Source of the DNA: an uncultured Collinsella sp.
GTDB lineage: Bacteria; Actinomycetota; Coriobacteriia; Coriobacteriales; Coriobacteriaceae
Direction of reading: 5' to 3'
NCBI GenBank assembly: GCA_958451615.1
Contig: CAUDQR010000001.1
Coordinates: forward strand, 1 to 64,000
DNA length: 64,000 nt
A model generated the notes under the pieces. That model ran no database searches, was not told the DNA's origin, and saw only the letters and a program-made list of their open reading frames with translations. The translations under genes and the position numbers were made by a program. Positions 59,531-64,000 of the stretch are shown one piece after another (the first letter of the stretch is position 1; each line of letters starts with the position of its first letter).

Positions 59531-60259
59531 ATGAAGATCATTAAAGCTAAAGACTACGAGGATATGAGCCGCAAGGCCGCCAATATCATCTCGGCGCAGG
59601 TTATCCTCAAGCCCGATTGCGTGCTGGGTCTTGCCACCGGCTCCACCCCGATCGGTGCCTACAAGCAGCTCGCTGCTTGGTACGAGAAGGGCGACGTCGA
59701 CTTTGCCGAGGTCAGCACCTACAACCTGGACGAGTATCGCGGCCTTTCGCACGACGATCCCCAGAGCTATCACTACTTTATGCGTGAGAACTTCTTCGAC
59801 CACATCAACATCGACCTGAACAACACGCATGTGCCCGACGGTTCCAACCCCGACGCCGCCGCTGCCTGCTCTGAGTACGACAAGATCGTCGCCGCCGCCG
59901 GTTACCCTGATCTGCAGCTGCTCGGCATTGGCAACAACGGCCACATCGGCTTCAACGAGCCCGATGACCACTTCTCCAAGGGCACGCACTGCGTCGACCT
60001 CACCGAGAGCACCATTCAGGCCAACAGCCGCCTGTTCGACAGCATCGACGATGTTCCCCGTCAGGCCTACACCATGGGTACCCAGACCATCATGTATGCC
60101 CGCATGATCCTGGTCGTCGCCAACGGCGAGGCCAAGGCTCAGGCCGTGCATGACATGTGCTATGGTCCGGTTACGCCCGCGTGCCCGGCTTCGATCCTGC
60201 AGCTGCACACCAACTGCGTTGTCGTTGCCGACGAGGCCGCCCTTTCGCTCTGCGAGTAG
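59531..60259 (+). CDS. nagB: Glucosamine-6-phosphate deaminase
   Basis: The 242-residue enzyme converts GlcN-6-P to fructose 6-phosphate and ammonia. Motifs: LGLATGSTPIGAYKQL, the catalytic Asp in STYNLDEYRGL, and GIGNNGHIGFNEP with the ring-opening His. The length matches the short Gram-positive NagB type without the C-terminal allosteric tail of the E. coli enzyme. AAAGGA upstream. Confidence 0.96.
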   Translation: MKIIKAKDYEDMSRKAANIISAQVILKPDCVLGLATGSTPIGAYKQLAAWYEKGDVDFAEVSTYNLDEYRGLSHDDPQSYHYFMRENFFDHINIDLNNTHVPDGSNPDAAAACSEYDKIVAAAGYPDLQLLGIGNNGHIGFNEPDDHFSKGTHCVDLTESTIQANSRLFDSIDDVPRQAYTMGTQTIMYARMILVVANGEAKAQAVHDMCYGPVTPACPASILQLHTNCVVVADEAALSLCE

Positions 60260-60291
60260 CGCGAATCCTGCACCTCGACATAGCCTTGTCT

Positions 60292-60320
60292 AAGGCCTCC
60301 GCTTTGCGGGGGCCTTTTTG
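60292..60320 (+). terminator. Terminator of nagB
   Basis: AAGGCCTCCGC-TTT-GCGGGGGCCTT (G-U tolerated), followed by TTTTT. Confidence 0.9.
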
Positions 60321-60321
60321 C

Positions 60322-60707
60322 TATCCCTTTCCGCCCGCTTGACCAAAATCTTGCCGCAAGCTTGACGAATGCCGGATGCCTAACAGTTTGATTCATTCCA
60401 TACCAGATTCTATGCAAAAATGCCACTAAAAGGTCGTAGACGGTAGCGGGTGCTAGGCGAGTTGAATGACATAGCTGAACCTTGTTCATTTGCGTTACAC
60501 TGCCGCTTAGATGGGACAAGCTGACAAGCTCATTTACCTGCATAAAGACCGATTAGTCGGGGGATTAATAACAATCGGCCCTCGCTGTACAAAAACTTGC
60601 CGCTTGCGTACCAAAAGACAGCCTAAAACGCAAGGTCGCTCTATTCATAGCGCGGCTTGTATGGTCTTGCGGTTACAGTGTCCATACGGTCGAGTTGAGG
60701 AGCGGGC
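60322..60707 (+). promoter_or_regulatory. Upstream region of the SARP-like regulator gene
   Basis: These 386 bases hold no credible gene. CTTGCCGC recurs at 60351 and 60597 and CTTGACxAA-like strings repeat, which may be binding sites. TACACT (60496-60501) is a possible -10. GAGGAG precedes the ATG at 60708. Confidence 0.35.
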
Positions 60708-63707
60708 ATGGTAAACGATTTGGGTAGTATAGACGACCTCGAGCTGATGCCGCTGGGCGGAGGCTATATGGTGCGACGCGAACGCTTGATGAATGAGCTT
60801 CTCGCCAAGGGCCGAAAGGCCGGCATCGTGGTTCTTTATGCGCCCGACGGGTTTGGGAAGACCTCGGTGCTGCTGCAGTACACCCATGAGGTTAAATGCG
60901 ACCCGACGCGAGGCCCCGTGCGGATTATCGAGGCCGATCGCGCCATTGGGCGCGAGGTGTTTATGCAGCTCGAGGTGGTCACCGAAGAACTCAAAGACAA
61001 ACCGCACTCCCTTATCGCGATTGATAATGTGCCAAACCTCGATCAGCACGATACCGAAGACCTCATCGACAGGATTCGCGGCCTGCGCGCCATGGGGGTA
61101 GGGGTCTTTATCTCCTGCCGTCCTTCAAATCGTCAGCTGATTCATGGGCTGGGCGATTCGGTTAAGATCAATGCGCAGATGCTCAAGGTGCATGCCTATG
61201 AGTATTCGGCGTGGGCATCGGCGTTTTCGATCAGCACATCGCTCGACTTTTATCAGCTTACGCAGGGCGTGCCCGAGCTCGTTTCGGCATTGCAGACGGG
61301 TCTGTATGGCCAAGGCGACGTAGCCGGTCTGCTCGAAAACGAGATTGTCAACGTATATGGCGCGGCACTTGTCGATCTGGCTTCGCTCGACAATAATGCG
61401 CTGTTTTGTGTGGCATGTCTCATGATTTTGATGGGCGAGGGCAATATCGCAGAACTCGAGGCTTGTGGGGTGAGACTGTCGATGGTCGACCAGTCCTACT
61501 TTGTACGCGACTACCCGATCTTTGGCTTGGACCCCGCCGAGCGGAGTTTTACGTGTCTGGGCACGGAGGATAACGGACGCTTGCGTTTGCGTAAGTTGGT
61601 GGCCGAGGTTCGCCCCGAACTTGTTCCGAGGGCAGCCCGGATTTTGCTTAAGGCGGGCCGATGCGATGCGGCGATGGGCCTGGCGGACGCCTTTTTGGAC
61701 CGTGATGCGGTCCTTGAACTTGCTGGGCAGTATGGGGTCGATCTGGCTCTGACGGGGCACGGGGCCGATATCTGCCGAGCAGCGCTGGGCACGATCGATG
61801 CCGACGATCCGGCTCCAGAGCCAACGCCTGCCGAGGCGCTTGGCGTGTATTTGGCAGCGGTCAGCGTGTCCAATACAAAGCTCGCTCGCTATATGGCATC
61901 GGTCATCGAGCGCGGGGGCGAACGGGCGGCCTGCGAAATAGACCCTGTTTCATGGAGGGTGGCCCAGACACTGACGGCTGTTTGCTATGGGGACAACGGG
62001 CTTGGGCTTCCTACGAACCTGGCCGTGCCAGAAATCGAGACATCCCATACCGCACTCGATATGTTGTCTGCGCATATCGAGGTCAAGCGCTGCCTGACCG
62101 AGCGGGGAGATGACGGCGGCGTTCTACAGCAGCTCAAAACGTGCAAGGCCTACGACTGCGAGCTCGACATCGCGGGGATTGTTATACGGGCCGATAGCAT
62201 GCTAGTGGAGCTCTTTGACGGGTCGTTTGCGGGAACCGACGAGCGCGACGACGAGATGACGGTGGTGCGGGAGGCGCTCGACGTACGTGGGCTTAAGGCG
62301 ATGGCTATCTGGGTGCGCATGGTGTTGGCGGCACGGCGGCTCCTTTCCGGCCTGCCGGTAACCGACGACGCGGCATTCAACGAGCTCGATCGTTTTGCCG
62401 TGCGCATGCGCGACAACCAGATTCAGCTGTTTGGCCTGTTGCTAGAAGGCTGGCAGTCGCTGGCAGAGGGACGGCCGGTTAATGCAAAGTTCCGTGCGGT
62501 CCAAGTGCTCAAACTTGCCGAGGAGTCGATTGCGTACATGCGCGATAACGCATTGCTGCTGGAGCGCGCGGCGTATCTGCGTAACACCTCGATGGTTTCG
62601 GTACGCGAGGAAGCGGAGTTGCTCGATATAAGCCAGACGCAGGTTGGTGGTGCAGAAGCCTGGATGGTGGCGCTGCATTTGGCTTGCGCGGGGCGAGATA
62701 GCGATCTCGCGGCCTGGATGTCCATGAATCGTGCGGGGATTCTGGAACCATCGTATCGGCTCTTTGCGCGCCTTGCCATGCATTGTCTGGGCGAGCCGGC
62801 GACCAGGATTCGCAAGAAGCTTCCCGTGCGCGAGCTGTCGCGGTACTCGCTGCGCGACGATTTGGAAGGGGAGGGCGAGCGCCTGTTCCAGGCTGGCGAG
62901 GTTGAAGCCGTTGATACCATCGACCATATCGAGATTCGCATGTTTGGTGCGTTCCGCGCCGAGCGCGACGGGTTTCCCATCACGGACAAAATGTGGCGCC
63001 GCAAGAAGGCGGCGACGCTTGCCGAGCGGCTTGCACTGGGCATGGATGCGCTCGTCGACCGCGAGACGCTGGCAATGGAGTTGTGGCCCCATGCCGAGTT
63101 CAATAGCGCCCGCAACAACCTGTACTCGACGATATCGCGCTTGCGGTCGGCTTTGGGACCGACGCCGGATGGCAAGTCGTGTGTGCTCATCCAAAATGAA
63201 TGCATCGGACTCAACGGCGACTACGTCAAGACCGATGTACGGCTGTTTGACCAGATAAGCCGCGAGGTTTTGGGAAATCGCACGGGTGCGCGCGGGCCCC
63301 ATTTAGTTGAGCTGTGCCTTAAGATTGAGCAGCTTTATGCCGGGCCGCTGTATGTTCCCAATGGCTGTAACCCCACCTACTTTTTGCGTATGCGACGCAT
63401 TATGCAGTCAAAGTTCATCGATTGCATGATTAAGGGAGCAAATGCCGCTCTAGAAGAAAACGATTTGCAGTCGGCGATTTGGCTGGCGGAGTCGGGGCTT
63501 CGACAGGAAACGGCGCGTGAGGATATGGTGCGCTGTGCCATGCGCGTCTACAGTGCGGCGGGGCGGCGGCGCGATATCGTCGAGCTATACAGCGGGCATA
63601 TGCACCATCTAAGGGAACAGGTCAATGGCGTACCCGAGCCCGAGACGCGGCATCTATACGAGCGCTTGGTGGAGGGGCGGCTCAATCGCGTGCTGGTCGA
63701 GCGATAA
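60708..63707 (+). CDS. Large SARP/MalT-like transcriptional activator (NTPase + winged helix + BTAD)
   Basis: The 999-residue protein begins with a STAND-type NTPase region (Walker A-like YAPDGFGKTSVLL at about residue 48; Asp of Walker B in SLIAIDNVP). A long helical TPR-like middle follows. From about residue 745 there is an OmpR/SARP winged helix (IRMFGAFRAERDGFPITDK, WRRKKAATLAERLAL, LAMELWPHAEFNSARNNLYS) and then a BTAD-like helical end. Such proteins control whole pathways, often uptake or surface functions. No histidine kinase or obvious target lies next to it. Confidence 0.8.
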   Translation: MVNDLGSIDDLELMPLGGGYMVRRERLMNELLAKGRKAGIVVLYAPDGFGKTSVLLQYTHEVKCDPTRGPVRIIEADRAIGREVFMQLEVVTEELKDKPHSLIAIDNVPNLDQHDTEDLIDRIRGLRAMGVGVFISCRPSNRQLIHGLGDSVKINAQMLKVHAYEYSAWASAFSISTSLDFYQLTQGVPELVSALQTGLYGQGDVAGLLENEIVNVYGAALVDLASLDNNALFCVACLMILMGEGNIAELEACGVRLSMVDQSYFVRDYPIFGLDPAERSFTCLGTEDNGRLRLRKLVAEVRPELVPRAARILLKAGRCDAAMGLADAFLDRDAVLELAGQYGVDLALTGHGADICRAALGTIDADDPAPEPTPAEALGVYLAAVSVSNTKLARYMASVIERGGERAACEIDPVSWRVAQTLTAVCYGDNGLGLPTNLAVPEIETSHTALDMLSAHIEVKRCLTERGDDGGVLQQLKTCKAYDCELDIAGIVIRADSMLVELFDGSFAGTDERDDEMTVVREALDVRGLKAMAIWVRMVLAARRLLSGLPVTDDAAFNELDRFAVRMRDNQIQLFGLLLEGWQSLAEGRPVNAKFRAVQVLKLAEESIAYMRDNALLLERAAYLRNTSMVSVREEAELLDISQTQVGGAEAWMVALHLACAGRDSDLAAWMSMNRAGILEPSYRLFARLAMHCLGEPATRIRKKLPVRELSRYSLRDDLEGEGERLFQAGEVEAVDTIDHIEIRMFGAFRAERDGFPITDKMWRRKKAATLAERLALGMDALVDRETLAMELWPHAEFNSARNNLYSTISRLRSALGPTPDGKSCVLIQNECIGLNGDYVKTDVRLFDQISREVLGNRTGARGPHLVELCLKIEQLYAGPLYVPNGCNPTYFLRMRRIMQSKFIDCMIKGANAALEENDLQSAIWLAESGLRQETAREDMVRCAMRVYSAAGRRRDIVELYSGHMHHLREQVNGVPEPETRHLYERLVEGRLNRVLVER

Positions 63708-63740
63708 AAAAACGGGCGCCCGAAGTACTTGGGCACCCGT
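63705..63740 (-). terminator. Terminator of yhbY
   Basis: On the minus strand ACGGGTGCCC pairs with GGGCGCCCGT (one wobble), followed by TTTTTT. It may also end the rightward regulator gene. Confidence 0.8.
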
Positions 63741-63777
63741 AAGCTTGCTATGTGTTGGCTCGCCGGATCATTGGCTC

Positions 63778-64000
63778 TTAGACGAGCTTGATCTTCTCGA
63801 TGTCCTTGCGCGAGGACTCGCGATACAGCGAGAACTTGCGGCCGATGACCTGGACGACCTCGGCGTGGCAACGCTCAGCGAGCTCTTCGGCGGCCTCGCG
63901 GGCGGAAAGACTGGAGCCATCGAGCACGGAGCACTTAACGAGTTCGTGCTTCTCCAGGTAGGCGACCGTCTGCTCGACGGTGCCCTCGTTGACATCGGAC
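63778..64000 (-). CDS. yhbY: YhbY-family RNA-binding protein (CRM domain), 5' end outside the window
   Basis: The visible 74 C-terminal codons read LEKHELVKCSVLDGSSLSAR, then AAEELAERCHAEVVQVIGRK and FSLYRESSRKDIEKIKLV. VQVIGR followed by LYR is the CRM-domain signature of YhbY, which acts in 50S ribosome assembly. The gene runs off the right edge, so the start is not visible. Confidence 0.88.
   Translation of the reverse strand, partial: SDVNEGTVEQTVAYLEKHELVKCSVLDGSSLSAREAAEELAERCHAEVVQVIGRKFSLYRESSRKDIEKIKLV

Overview
The window is about 60% GC and densely coded. It carries Gram-positive cell-wall features: three LPXTG-type pilins with a class C sortase, GatCAB, and no outer-membrane genes. 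Several genes are actinobacterial in character: an orphan OmpR regulator beside a glutamine synthetase homologue, a SARP-like BTAD regulator, and GTG starts. The tmRNA tag ends in -ALAA. Together this points to a gut-type Coriobacteriia chromosome, most likely Collinsella. That name rests on recall of gene style, not on a database match. No rRNA, tRNA, CRISPR array, phage or intact insertion sequence was seen.

Layout. 0.1-8.3 kb: a sugar-acid (2-keto-3-deoxygluconate) region with an SDR dehydrogenase, a YitT-like membrane protein, a GntR regulator, KDPG aldolase (eda), KDG kinase (kdgK) and a LacI regulator. These are tied together by shared operators and by two kinds of conserved structured leader. 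8.3-11.4 kb: a MntA/HepT-type toxin-antitoxin pair whose antitoxin carries an extra ribbon-helix-helix head, then a divergent glutamine synthetase and a GlnR-like regulator. 11.5-13.6 kb: a lower-GC island with a secreted papain-like protease and two small exported or membrane proteins. 13.8-23.2 kb: HtrA protease, NAD-dependent DNA ligase, a MATE exporter and a heterodimeric ABC exporter. 23.4-29.5 kb: a nuclease-like protein, molybdopterin genes moaA and a moaC-mobB fusion, an MFS exporter and a HAD phosphatase. 30-40 kb: a pilus cluster whose sortase is separated from the pilins by about 2 kb of duplicated sequence, a possible SOS-box microprotein and a decayed toxin-antitoxin pair. 40.3-43.8 kb: gatCAB. 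44-54 kb: a DUF4143 ATPase, an AraC regulator with a YbtPQ/IrtAB-like ABC pair, a metal P-type ATPase operon and a RelB-like/PIN toxin-antitoxin pair. 54-64 kb: tmRNA, a patatin-like hydrolase, rplM-rpsI, glmM, a PTS IIA protein, nagB, a 999-residue SARP-like regulator and the end of yhbY.

How the parts connect. kdgK, eda and the SDR enzyme form the core of hexuronate/gluconate breakdown. kdgK and the YitT-like gene share one promoter plan: TTGCAA, 15 bp, TATACT, then a LacI-type operator, then a perfect hairpin with an almost identical 22-nt loop. The YitT-like gene and eda share a larger two-domain leader RNA with compensatory stems. The YitT-like protein may therefore serve sugar-acid uptake. 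glmM, the PTS IIA protein and nagB connect amino-sugar uptake and cell-wall precursor supply.

The most unusual content is intergenic. I count at least five families of palindromic or structured elements: 65-bp REP-like elements (four copies), CCACCACAAAG terminator-like palindromes (three), large palindromes with a constant core and variable but perfectly paired arms (two), the constant-loop hairpins (two) and the two-domain leader (two).
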